From Cyclina sinensis (Eukaryota > Mollusca > Bivalvia > Venerida > Veneridae): DNA of 64,000 nt. The stretch spans positions 2,616,197 through 2,680,196 of the forward strand of contig JAAONU010000009.1 in assembly GCA_012932295.1 (NCBI GenBank), given 5' to 3'. How positions within the stretch are numbered: position 1 is the first letter of the stretch; each line of letters starts with the position of its first letter. The position numbers and the translations under genes were made by a program. Positions 55,001 through 58,840 of this stretch are shown here, piece after piece. The notes beneath the pieces are model-generated. The model was not told where the DNA came from, did no database searches, and was given only the letters and a program-made list of their open reading frames with translations.

Positions 55001-58000
55001 ACCTGACCTCATTTTGACCGTGACATTGATCTAATTTTGAGACTTCATCAAATGGGCTTACTTCTTAGGTAACCAAATGGACATTTCATCTAACATCAAC
55101 ACTACTTACTAGAAAGCTTCGATACTTGGGTGAATGTTGTAATTGAACACTCTTAATACACCCACATCAGCAGACCACTATTTGACCTTAACATTGACCT
55201 ATATTTCAACTTGCAAATATTCAAATGGGTCATTACTTAACTGTATGCAAAGAGAATTGACAAATCTACCACTGGGGGCGTAAGCGTTCATTGAATGCAT
55301 CTCCATGTTTTTTTTCATTGATGTACTTTTTCCTTTTTAGATTCTGTAGCTTTTGATAAGGGAGATATAGATGAGGAAAAGGGTCTTTACGACATTGCAG
55401 AGGAAGATTCTTTGGACGAGGAGTTAACACAAGGTAATTTTGTATTTGCTTTTTGTGATTGAAATATACAGCCAAAGTGAATTAGCCTTTAACAACTGGG
55501 AAATATCTGATTATACCCTCCCTTCGTAAAGTGAAGCGGGGGCTTTATTGTACTTAGGTTCAGGCACATCTAACCATGGGATATATCATAAACTAGTCTA
55601 GCGTTATTTATTGAAACTTCAGGCATATCTATGAGCTTATGATTTTAGGATACATGACAAAGTGCTATGGCAGAACATTTTGACAGAATTTGGCTCTTTT
55701 TCCCAATTGTAATTCTTCATTTATGAGTTCATTCAACTGTTAAATCATACCTGATTTCAAAATACTGTACACAGCTTAAACTTAAGTGATTCTACAACTT
55801 TCACCAGATTAGTTGAAAAAAAAAGTCTGGAGATGAATAGTGTTCAGTGACTTTGATTATCCATGTACAGCATATTCGCTTAAGATTCAAATGTTCACAT
55901 TTGAACAGGGCAGCTGTAGTAGATCACCATCTTTTGCAATTTGCCACTGCAATACTTTAATCTTTTTGTTTCGGACTGATAGCCTGTAACTGGCACTACC
56001 CTGGTGGTATAGGGCCACCATGGCCCCCTTGTTATGTTTCTATTTTTAAATTGAAAATTTTAATAATCTCAGATGAACGTTCAGAGACGAATCCTCTAAG
56101 TCATGGGGGGAGCATGAAGTGTCCAAGAAACAGTCAGTGCCTTAATGCGGAGAGCAAGGTGTGCCCAAAAAACAGTCCACACCCTCATGAATTGAACTTA
56201 AATGGTAAGTGAACTTCATATATATTATCTTGTACAGTGTCATAAGGATTTTTGGCAATATATATGGCTGAGCAGAAGCTTGGAACCCAGTATATCACGA
56301 GGGCCATAGGCCCACAGAATATATTGATTTCAAGCATCTGCGAGGCCATAAATACCATCAAAAATATAACTTTGTTATATTGTTGAAGATTTGTTATTAG
56401 CTCTCCAAGATTCCGAAACTTCTGGGAATAATACTTTATTTTCTCTGTGTATCCTGGCTGGAAATAAAGTAAAGCATGCAAGTTCTGCATTTTTGTGTTT
56501 ATTTTGGTCGAATAAGAAACATGAATCTAACATGGACAAAATGGTGGCTTCCATGTAAATACTGTCTTATATAACCATGAAGATTGACCAGTCGGAATCG
56601 TGTGTTTTATCTGCCAACTTCTAATGAAGTATATTGCCTTTATCTAGACTATTTAATATGCATGCAATAATTGCCTTAGGGTAACATAACCATAGAAGTA
56701 GGCACACATTTATTTGATGTATAGATTCATTCTGTAAAAGTGGGCAGATTCTTTTCAGAAGGGATTGTATATATGGGCGTTATCTGCATTATATAAACAC
56801 AGAAACAACAAACCACATGAGACATATTTTCAAACTGTGTACTTGTCCAAGACAGTTTTAACCATTGTCAAGCTTTTGGGATTTAATTATTGTCTTGATT
56901 TTACTAATCTTAGATGAGCATTTAGAGACAAATATCCCTAGTCATGCTGGGGGAGAGAAACAGCGGCAAAGAAACAGTCATTGCCTTCCTGTGGGGAGAG
57001 TGAAATGCCCAAGAAAAAGTCCACAACCTCGTGAATTGAACTTAAGTGGTAAGTGAACTTCATGTATATTTTCTGGAACAATTTCATATTATAAGTTTTA
57101 AATATTTTTGATGGTATATATGGCAGAGTCATATGAAGGCCATAGGTCCAAGCAATATAAGGGTTTTAAGTTTCTTCGAGACAGTATATACAGTCAAAAA
57201 TATACTTTGTATATCTTGGCAGGAAATAGAGTGAAACAAAAGATAGTCCTGAATCTTCTGCGTATTATAGTCGCATAAAACTAGAGAGATTCACCAGTCA
57301 GGAGCATGTATTTTATCTGAGATGTTTTATTAAGTATATTGATTTTATCTAGAATATTTAATATACATACAATAATTGTCTTTAGGGCAGCATAACCGTA
57401 GAAGTAGGCAGATTTCTATCTGATGTATAGATTCATTGCATAAAACTGGGCAGAGGGTCTGCATATATATATATACTGTTTATACTGATGAAAATATATA
57501 TGGGCAGAGGTAAACAAAGTGATAGTATCTGTCCATTTTAACAGCTTCTGCATTATATAAACAGAGAAACAACAAACCAATGAGACATATTTTCAAATAG
57601 TGTACTTGTCTGAGACAGTTGTAACCATTGTCAAGCTCTCGGTATTTAATTATTGGCTTGATTTTAATAATCTCAGATGAGCATTCAGAGACGAATCTCC
57701 TGTGTCATGGGGGGGGAGAGAAACGCCAAAGAAACAGTCAACACCTTCCGTTGGGGAGAGTGAAGCGCCCAAGAAAAAGTCCACACCCTCATGAATTGAA
57801 CTTAAGTGGTATGTGAACTTCATGTATATTTTCTGGAACAATGTCAAATATTTAACCCTACCACTTTTATCTCAAATATTTAATATGCATGCAGTAATTG
57901 TTATACACAAACAACAGACCAAACAAGACAAATTTCCAGGTTGTGTACTCGCTCAAGACAACTGAACCAATGTCTGGCTCTCTTTCGCCTAAATACTGGG

Positions 58001-58774
58001 CAGATCAGTGGCTGAACAAAAATAAATGCGCTAGTATTAGTTTCTAGATCCAACTGATCTTCAGTTGCAAAATGCACTAGGTGTCAAATGTAAATAAATC
58101 TATAGAATTTGTATACATTGATGTATTTGATAGAACAGTGCCAGCTTACACAGTATACTGACTGAGCAGATTTTCCTTTTCTCATATGATGACTCGAGGA
58201 TCATTGTGTACTACTGTTGAAATTAACTGAGTTGCTCTGAGTTATCTTATTGCATGTTAAGGCCCCCACAGCCATAACTGGGGACCGGCTTCAATAATCA
58301 CTGTATCCATAAAGCAACTCTAGGCAAACAACTTACATAAAAGAAATTCAGTTTTCACAAAAATCGGTCAATGTTCTTGCCTTGATAAGTAGACAAAAGT
58401 TTGAATTTGGGACAGCTGGGTTCAAAAAGCTAGGACACTTATTCAGATCAAAGACTGCTATTTATTTGAAATTCATATAATATTTTACAGACAGTGATAG
58501 TGATGACTCAGTCAGAGATCCCACATTCATGGACACTGACAGCAGCTCAAATGATGAACAGCCGCCACCAAAAGTTCAGACCAAGCATTACAAACAACGA
58601 TGGTCTCCAGATGAATTACAAATTTTCAATCGGATTTTCTCTTCATGTCTTAAGGAGAAACTCATGCCCACTGGAACAATTTTAAAAATTGCAGCTAAAC
58701 AACTTTCGAAAAGAACAATTGCTCAAATAAGAACAAGAGTTCATAATATCATCAAAGGAAAACAGTCATCATAA
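12929..58774 (+). CDS. 22-exon gene: SET - NGDKAG repeat - FHA-like - zinc finger/tyrosine recombinase - Myb-like protein (gene span)
   Basis: This entry is the genomic span; the exons are listed separately. I joined 22 exons using GT donors and AG acceptors. Their lengths sum to 6450 nt, which gives 2149 residues and a stop with no internal stop. Predicted order: SET domain (about residues 34-146), repeat tract (152-1116), acidic linker, FHA-like domain (1141-1229), coiled coil (1288-1329), zinc-finger-like motifs (1343-1442), tyrosine-recombinase core (about 1690-1891), three homologous basic segments (1923-2055) and a Myb/SANT-like domain (2091-2146). Likely location is the nucleus, inferred from the domains. 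The join of the SET part to the rest depends on a microexon at 31140 and on frame agreement only, so two adjacent genes remain possible. The closest family I recognise is KMT5A for the N terminus and Crypton-type recombinase for exons 15-17. Confidence 0.7.
13139..14836. mobile_element. 1.7-kb TA-flanked element with CGCGG-rich ends (intron 1)
   Basis: Starts TAGTACGCTCAGCGC and ends GCGCTGAGCGTACTG, with TA on both sides. The first ~200 and last ~150 bp are full of CGCGG/CCGCG words, unlike the AT-rich middle. These could be arrayed transposase-binding sites. No transposase frame. Probably non-autonomous Tc1/mariner/pogo-type. Confidence 0.8.
15274..16079 (+). repeat. Dispersed element with 3 x 146-bp central array (intron 1)
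   Basis: Begins with the hairpin AACCAGGTTTTCAA..TTGAAAATCCTGGTT and ends GAAAACCTGGTT, then a small hairpin (GTCGCATTGCGGC) and GCTTCTTGTT. Between them a 146-bp unit starting at CTGTAACTCTTCAA is repeated almost identically at 15391, 15537 and 15683. A GGGCGGATG minisatellite lies at 15325-15368. Confidence 0.85.
16842..17252 (+). repeat. Dispersed element fragment (TTATTCCCCCTAAGGGAGGC type)
   Basis: Begins with the CCCC..GGGAGGC head followed by CTGTCCATCAGTC, and ends near ACAGTCTTGTTTT. Same broad family as 32267-32943 and 58841-61356. Intron 1. Confidence 0.6.
17985..18317 (+). pseudogene. Small open frame, possible transposase remnant
   Basis: The open frame 18126-18314 begins MSFSLMNDLCTFPRTSLTTQ and ends at a TAG. 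Its codons look protein-like and upstream sequence also looks degraded-coding. It lacks splice signals that fit the host gene. I do not recognise the family with confidence; a hAT C-terminal remnant is one possibility. Confidence 0.25.
18702..19734 (+). mobile_element. hAT-like element, 5-bp target duplication, transposase relic inside
   Basis: Ends CATGGCTC and GAACCATA are imperfect inverted repeats, flanked by TAAAA (18697-18701 and 19735-19739). Both ends carry several copies of AAGTCCTTGAA, a likely subterminal binding motif. Length 1033 bp. Holds the broken coding fragment at 19069-19453. Confidence 0.75.
19069..19453 (+). pseudogene. hAT-type transposase N-terminal fragment, frameshifted
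   Basis: From ATG 19069 the frame reads into KWLTDYDYSLWLKEI and stops at TAA (19150-19152). Another frame continues with KFKSDKHKILCTLCDK and LKSSKHKKC. This is the Wxxxxxxx W..C-x2-C..H zinc-finger entry of hAT-like transposases. The frame break lies near 19148, and one zinc ligand is N instead of H. The rest of the transposase is missing. Confidence 0.65.
19976..20173. mobile_element. hAT-like MITE with 5-bp target duplication
   Basis: Ends CAGGGTTTTTTTCACTTA and TAAGGTGAAAAACCCCTG, flanked by GTAAA (19971-19975 and 20174-20178). 198 bp. Same terminal family as 51099-51431. Confidence 0.85.
22274..22430 (+). CDS. Exon 2: SET domain, N-terminal half (GRGV motif)
   Basis: The acceptor TTTCTTTCAG is followed by codons for GRGVKTIVQRQKGNFLLHYAG and then a GFRFFF strand. 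These match the opening strands of KMT5A-type SET domains (GRGV for S-adenosylmethionine binding, then the hydrophobic strand ending in YxGE). Phase 1 to 2. The cysteine codon of the next motif (CVDAS) is split across the following intron. KMT5A enzymes monomethylate histone H4 lysine 20 in the nucleus. Where human KMT5A has tyrosines in the strand before CVDA, this protein has mostly phenylalanines, so substrate or activity may differ. Confidence 0.9.
22738..23095. repeat. 13-bp minisatellite (AGTCCAGTCCAAG)
   Basis: About 27 degenerate 13-mers alternating AGTCCAATCCAT-like and AGTCCAGTCCAAG-like forms, in the intron between SET exons 2 and 3. Accidental open frames on the minus strand encode LDSWTGLMDWTHG-like repeats; not a gene. 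Confidence 0.9.
23814..23930 (+). CDS. Exon 3: SET domain core (CVDAS, RFGRLVNHG)
   Basis: After the acceptor TTCTTTTGTAG the exon encodes CVDASEETSRFGRLVNHG, the SET pseudoknot segment that binds the cofactor, then a strand ending LVLFAIR. The usual NHS is NHG here. Phase 2 to 2, donor CATCAG|GTACAT. The match to KMT5A (CVDATRE, RLGRLINHS) is close enough that the family call is firm. Confidence 0.92.
23931..28470. other. Intron 3, including a ~2-kb dispersed element (23967-26030)
   Basis: The element begins GCTCAACTATTCAAAGAA, has GTTAAAGTTTTATGGCAAG lines, and ends GAGAATAGTGGAACATG with a small hairpin (GCTGT..ACAGC) and TCTTGTTA. It is a degraded relative of the element at 29817-30810. 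The rest, including 26030-28470, shows no coding signal. Confidence 0.55.
28471..28534 (+). CDS. Exon 4: SET domain C-terminal motif (GEELLYDYG)
   Basis: Encodes RDIHPGEELLYDYGFDDLPWIK, the closing SET motif with the catalytic-site tyrosine of YDYG and the post-SET tryptophan seen in KMT5A (HPWLKH). The acceptor is TTTTGTAG, the donor AAAG|GTATGT, phase 2 to 0. No stop follows in the exon, so translation must continue into another exon. This is one reason to connect the SET part with the downstream exons. Confidence 0.92.
28562..29250. repeat. Intron duplication, copy 1 (with TA-flanked MITE 28579-28780)
   Basis: Closely matches 31612-32255. Starts with a MITE, CTGTGGAATCATT..AATGATTTCACAG, flanked by TA, then a block with GGGCAGATACTATTGTTT, CATTTGAAAAGAATCTGCCC and a shared downstream tail (TGACAGATTTGGGCCAA). 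Confidence 0.85.
29817..30810 (+). repeat. Dispersed element with ~165-bp internal repeats
   Basis: Starts TAGCCCAACTATTCGAAGAA, ends GAGAATAGTTGAGCGCGC and ACAGCTCTTA. GGTTAAAGTTTTGCATGC lines recur at about 29885, 30060, 30226, 30377 and 30541. Short inverted words GCTCAACTATTC/GAATAGTTGAGC lie near the ends. Open frames here (for example 29909-30343) are repeat-derived, since the units have a length near a multiple of three. Confidence 0.8.
31140..31155 (+). CDS. Exon 5 (tentative): 16-nt microexon
   Basis: A pyrimidine-rich tract ends in TTTTGAAG, followed by codons for KSLEQ plus one base and the donor CAAG|GTATGT. A start 3 nt later at 31143 is equally in frame. Exon 4 ends in phase 0 and exon 6 needs phase 1, so an exon of length 3n+1 is required between them if both belong to one transcript. 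This is the best candidate I found. The support is only splice signals and phase. Confidence 0.35.
31268..31600 (+). repeat. GCTCACC-type element, 5' fragment
   Basis: Begins AGCTTACCTGAGCACAACATG and CTATTGTCCGTCGACG, then ACATCTCCTCCTAAAC, as in the copies at 52594 and 61403. No 3' end. Confidence 0.65.
31612..32255. repeat. Intron duplication, copy 2
   Basis: Second copy of 28562-29250. The MITE part (31628-31786) is shorter, lacking about 40 bp, and both copies share the TGGGCAGATACTATTG and ACATGCACTGGTTGTC words. Confidence 0.85.
32267..32943 (+). repeat. Dispersed element (TTATGCCCCCC..TTCTTGTT)
   Basis: Head TTATGCCCCCCCCCC and GGGAGGCATATAG, then TTTGTCCGTCCGTACTTCCG, lines with CAAGGTCACACTT, end CAGTGACATTTCTTGTT. 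Intron 5. Confidence 0.75.
33919..36813 (+). CDS. Exon 6: 2.9-kb coding minisatellite, NGDKAG/GSIA repeat protein segment
   Basis: After the acceptor CTTCTTTCAG the frame stays open for 2895 nt. It encodes about 965 residues built from two DNA units, an 18-mer close to GGGAATGGTGACAAAGCT (GNGDKA) and a 12-mer close to GGGAGCATAGCT (GSIA), mixed into ~30-bp composites. The protein is hydrophilic, rich in G, N, D, K, A and S, with no signal peptide or membrane segment. Both ends are phase 1, so the exon can be skipped without a frameshift. The donor is AAATA|GTAAGT. If the donor is not used, the frame stops at 36819-36821, giving a possible short SET-plus-repeat protein. I recognise no function for this repeat. 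Confidence 0.75.
34259..36526 (+). repeat. Higher-order duplication inside the repeat exon
   Basis: A block at about 34259-34770 recurs nearly verbatim at about 35690-36170, an offset of about 1431 bp (477 codons). A second block at about 35382-35685 (starting GGATGGGAATGGCGAC) recurs at about 36226-36526. The frame is kept in both. The first copy has an extra 36-bp unit near 34585. This points to unequal exchange or replication slippage on top of the short-unit array. Confidence 0.8.
37285..37356 (+). CDS. Exon 7: acidic serine-rich linker (SDESDESE)
   Basis: 72 nt, phase 1 to 1, acceptor TGTTTTCAG, donor AACTG|GTAAGT. Encodes KRDIISESDESDESEVFP and the following residues MLSVT. The acidic serine run resembles casein-kinase-2 target sites, which is an inference from composition. 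It is a paralogue of exon 12, and the flanking intron bases are also duplicated. Confidence 0.75.
37823..37913 (+). CDS. Exon 8: FHA-like domain, first part
   Basis: 91 nt, phase 1 to 2. Encodes GKQIWGSVTVIQQGRHVRTF then PMHSTVLAIG. The pattern of a beta strand, a polar turn, F-P-hydrophobic and then hydrophobic-IG matches the opening strands of forkhead-associated domains such as that of Ki-67. The acceptor TGTCTTTTAG and donor GGAAG|GTAAAA are good. Confidence 0.75.
38101..38973. mobile_element. 873-bp pogo/Tc1-like element, TA target (intron 8)
   Basis: Starts CAGTAAAATTCCTCTATTAA and ends with the approximate complement (ACGACC..TTACCACCTTA direction), flanked by TA at 38099-38100 and 38974-38975. 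Repeated TGGTCTTAA/TGGTCGTAA words near both ends. No transposase. CAGTA..CCTC..TAAGACC is typical of pogo/jerky-type termini. Confidence 0.8.
40039..40114 (+). CDS. Exon 9: FHA-like domain, middle part
   Basis: 76 nt, phase 2 to 0. Encodes SRSNDIIVKNATPHEVILQV then NRRGE. NDIIV and PHEVIL correspond to the FHA strands around the RS..NDI and SxxH motifs. The histidine is kept but the serine of SxxH, normally a phosphothreonine contact, appears to be alanine. A second acceptor 6 nt downstream (TTCCAG) is also in frame and would give IGRSNDI, closer to the FHA consensus. Confidence 0.75.
40975..41180. mobile_element. Short MITE, CTGTGGAATCAT ends (intron 9)
   Basis: Inverted ends CTGTGGAATCAT and ATGATTCCACAG, 206 bp. 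Same family as the MITE at 28579. A degraded partner end lies at 40867-40890. Confidence 0.75.
41537..41636 (+). CDS. Exon 10: FHA-like domain, last part
   Basis: 100 nt, phase 0 to 1, acceptor TTTTTTCAG, donor GAAAAG|GTATGA. Encodes VFSVCGHEVKVLHHKECFYV then GGRQFKWCYPLRK. The closing strand FKW fits the end of Ki-67-type FHA domains, where a hydrophobic/aromatic FR-aromatic motif ends the sandwich. Together exons 8-10 form an 89-residue domain, a normal length for FHA. Confidence 0.75.
41965..42530. mobile_element. MITE-like element, ACCAATGCTCAGCGTA ends (intron 10)
   Basis: ACCAATGCTCAGCGTAAAAT at the left and GATTTACGCCGAGTGTTGGT at the right are inverted repeats. An extra end copy follows at 42532-42547, and an internal one lies at 42167. 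No clear target duplication. Confidence 0.6.
43624..43725 (+). CDS. Exon 11: charged linker
   Basis: 102 nt, phase 1 to 1, acceptor TTTTCAG, donor CAAAG|GTGAGT. Encodes a hydrophilic segment beginning DENVNVHVARQGMDSDKGE. No domain recognised. It lies directly upstream of a hat-like element inserted in the following intron (43768-45206). Confidence 0.7.
43768..45206. mobile_element. 1.4-kb hAT-like element, 5-bp target duplication (intron 11)
   Basis: Ends CAGGGTTCCCAG and TACGAACCCTG, flanked by AAATG (43763-43767 and 45207-45211). Subterminal AAAAGTCCTTGAAAA words match those in the element at 18702, so the two are likely related. No transposase frame. Confidence 0.85.
45230..45480 (-). 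repeat. tRNA-derived SINE (minus strand, intron 11)
   Basis: On the minus strand, GTAGTGCTTGGTGG resembles an A box, and ATGATTCCCGACCC a B box, about 40 bases apart. A body with CAGTGCTGGGTGAACTG follows. The open minus-strand frame here is accidental. Confidence 0.5.
45709..45780 (+). CDS. Exon 12: duplicate of exon 7 (SDESDESE linker)
   Basis: 72 nt, phase 1 to 1, acceptor ATTTTCAG, donor TCTG|GTAAGT. Encodes RTDIASESDESDESEVFP then VLSVS. It differs from exon 7 at only a few residues, and about 150 bp of downstream intron is also alike, so a ~230-bp segment was copied over 8.4 kb. The acidic core is fully conserved between the copies. Confidence 0.78.
46457..46503 (+). CDS. Exon 13: coiled-coil, first part
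   Basis: 47 nt, phase 1 to 0, acceptor TTTCTTTTAG, donor CTAAAG|GTAAAT. Encodes EQKEAMHLLKKYERLK, which continues into exon 14 as KKYKKLKKAG. The leucine/tyrosine spacing in a lysine/glutamate-rich helix suggests a short coiled coil of about 25 residues. Confidence 0.7.
46661..47452 (+). repeat. Dispersed element (TTATGCCCTCTGCATC..GCTTCTTGT)
   Basis: Head TTATGCCCTCTGCATCTGCT with GGAGGCATATAGCG, lines on ACTTGGACACTT, end CCAGGGGCAGAAGCAG..CAGCTTCTTGTTT. A relative lies at 54866-55309. Intron 13. Confidence 0.7.
47523..47601 (+). CDS. Exon 14: coiled-coil end and linker
   Basis: 79 nt, phase 0 to 1, acceptor AACTTTTAG, donor CTACAG|GTGATG. Encodes KKYKKLKKAGADTTVPKEPK and a short polar tail. 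Very basic start, then a flexible proline/threonine linker leading to the zinc-finger exon. Confidence 0.72.
48116..49337 (+). CDS. Exon 15: two zinc-finger-like motifs and recombinase N-terminal/box I region
   Basis: 1222 nt, phase 1 to 2, acceptor TTATTTGCAG, donor GATAG|GTACAT. About 407 residues. Near the start is CVFCGK with H/H ligands downstream (about 1343-1362). A second motif, CTSCYGFYQGKELWRHYRNC (1423-1442), has C-x2-C-x11-H-x3-C spacing. A helical region follows, resembling the core-binding domain of tyrosine recombinases. Near the end is ILIFNKRRSAEASKLLL, whose R-S-A-E fits the box-I arginine motif (R-x-x-E) of the catalytic domain (arginine about 1697). The antisense frame is also partly open, but codon pattern, splice sites and motifs support this strand. 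Confidence 0.93.
49338..50073. other. Intron 15: degraded repeat lines
   Basis: TCAAGGTCAAGGTCACACTT-type lines at 49500-49880 mark a decayed satellite-bearing repeat. Nothing coding. Confidence 0.5.
50074..50341 (+). CDS. Exon 16: tyrosine-recombinase catalytic domain, box II
   Basis: 268 nt, phase 2 to 0, acceptor TGTTTTTCAG, donor AGCCAG|GTAATG. Encodes residues 1737-1826. KYIFANQENGHLDSWQVL and SVSLRKYIATVSQ correspond to the hairpin and the H-x-x-R box of integrases (LRHTFA in phage-type enzymes). The arginine at about 1818 is kept, and the usual histidine of HxxR is serine. Tyrosine recombinases cut and rejoin DNA through a covalent phosphotyrosine. Confidence 0.92.
50811..52014 (+). 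repeat. GCTCACC-type element, decayed, with nested MITE
   Basis: Begins TTCACCTGAGGACG, has GGTCAGAATGTTCATCTC lines about every 145-150 bp, ends CAGGTGAGCAATACAGGGC without the full hairpin. The MITE at 51099-51431 interrupts it. Confidence 0.75.
51099..51431. mobile_element. hAT-like MITE nested in older repeat, 5-bp target duplication
   Basis: Ends CAGGGTTTTTTCTCAG and CTAAGAAAAACCCTG, flanked by TCAAA (51094-51098 and 51432-51436). The host line (ATCAAATCTAGGTCAA) is uninterrupted at 51578 and 51975, which confirms the insertion. Confidence 0.88.
52594..53896 (+). repeat. GCTCACC-type element, near full length (intron 16)
   Basis: Starts GCTCACCTGAGGACAATGTC with hairpin GAGGACA..TGTCCTC, and ends CAGGTGAGCGATCTAGGGCC then CTCTTGTT. 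Central lines GACCACAAGGCCCTGAGCC recur about every 165 bp. Confidence 0.82.
53990..54268 (+). repeat. GCTCACC-type element, 3' fragment
   Basis: Ends GTGAGCAATTCAGGACC then GTGCTCTTGTTAA. The hairpin is decayed. Confidence 0.6.
54358..54553 (+). CDS. Exon 17: tyrosine-recombinase catalytic domain, H and nucleophile tyrosine
   Basis: 196 nt, phase 0 to 1, acceptor AATTTGCAG, donor GATG|GTAATT. Encodes ILDLNDGEVQWLSSHLAHT then VKTHKDFYRL. HLAHT fits the third catalytic box (LGH in typical enzymes, histidine about 1844), and the tyrosine of DFYRL (about 1853) fits the nucleophile position, nine residues later as expected. The tail KVSKLLLLTENGD and FRGKSLEEI is a shared ending in the eukaryotic family I recognise. 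Confidence 0.92.
54866..55309 (+). repeat. Dispersed element, CATCTACTGATGCAGGAGGC head
   Basis: GGAGGCATATAGTGATAATC near the head and CACTGGGGGCGTAAGCG near the end match the copy at 46661-47452. Intron 17. Confidence 0.65.
55341..55433 (+). CDS. Exon 18: acidic linker
   Basis: 93 nt, phase 1 to 1, acceptor TCCTTTTTAG, donor CAAG|GTAATT. Encodes DSVAFDKGDIDEEKGLYDIA then EEDSLDEELTQ, strongly acidic with no cysteine or domain signature. It separates the recombinase core from the duplicated basic exons. Confidence 0.8.
56073..56204 (+). CDS. Exon 19: tandem-duplicated basic exon, copy 1
   Basis: 132 nt, phase 1 to 1, acceptor ATAATCTCAG, donor AAATG|GTAAGT. Encodes DERSETNPLSHGG and, after a short gap, CPKNSPHPHELNLN. 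It is homologous to exons 20 and 21. It carries four cysteines (KCPRN, QCLN, VCPKN region), two of which are lost in later copies. Low-complexity and hydrophilic, function unknown. Confidence 0.82.
56914..57048 (+). CDS. Exon 20: tandem-duplicated basic exon, copy 2
   Basis: 135 nt, phase 1 to 1, acceptor CTAATCTTAG, donor AAGTG|GTAAGT. Encodes DEHLETNIPSHAGGEKQRQR then NSHCLPVGRVKCPRKSPQPR. KCPRKSP is a basic SP-type motif that would suit DNA or chromatin contact. The flanking introns are alike between copies. Confidence 0.85.
57677..57808 (+). CDS. Exon 21: tandem-duplicated basic exon, copy 3
   Basis: 132 nt, phase 1 to 1, acceptor ATAATCTCAG, donor AAGTG|GTATGT. Encodes DEHSETNLLCHGGGEKRQRN then SQHLPLGRVKRPRKSP. 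VKRPRKSP could act as a nuclear localisation signal (inference). A run of eight G at 57711-57718 is a place where slippage or assembly error could shift the frame; as given, the frame is intact. Confidence 0.85.
58491..58774 (+). CDS. Exon 22: last exon, acidic linker and Myb/SANT-like domain, stop
   Basis: Acceptor ATATTTTACAG, starts in phase 1, ends at TAA 58772-58774. It begins DSDSDDSVRDPTFMDTDSSS, then a helical domain from QRWSPDELQIFNRIF to IAQIRTRVHNIIKG. The W near the start (about 2093) and three predicted helices fit a Myb/SANT-like DNA- or histone-binding fold, although the second and third tryptophans are replaced. I found no AATAAA just after the stop. A repeat begins 66 bp downstream, so the 3' untranslated end probably lies in repeat sequence. 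Confidence 0.9.
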
Positions 58775-58840
58775 ATCCACTTGTGAAAATCTCAATTAAT
58801 TTGCCACATAAAACCAAGTGTGAAGCTCTACCAAAAGATT

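Larger units (their letters stand above)
56040..57990 (+). repeat. Tandem genomic triplication around exons 19-21
   Basis: Exon plus following intron (GTAAGTGAACTTCATGTATATT) and preceding intron (GAGACATATTTTCAAA..GTACTTG) recur three times with a period near 760-840 bp. A further intron-only relic at 57908-57985 suggests a decayed fourth copy. Confidence 0.85.
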
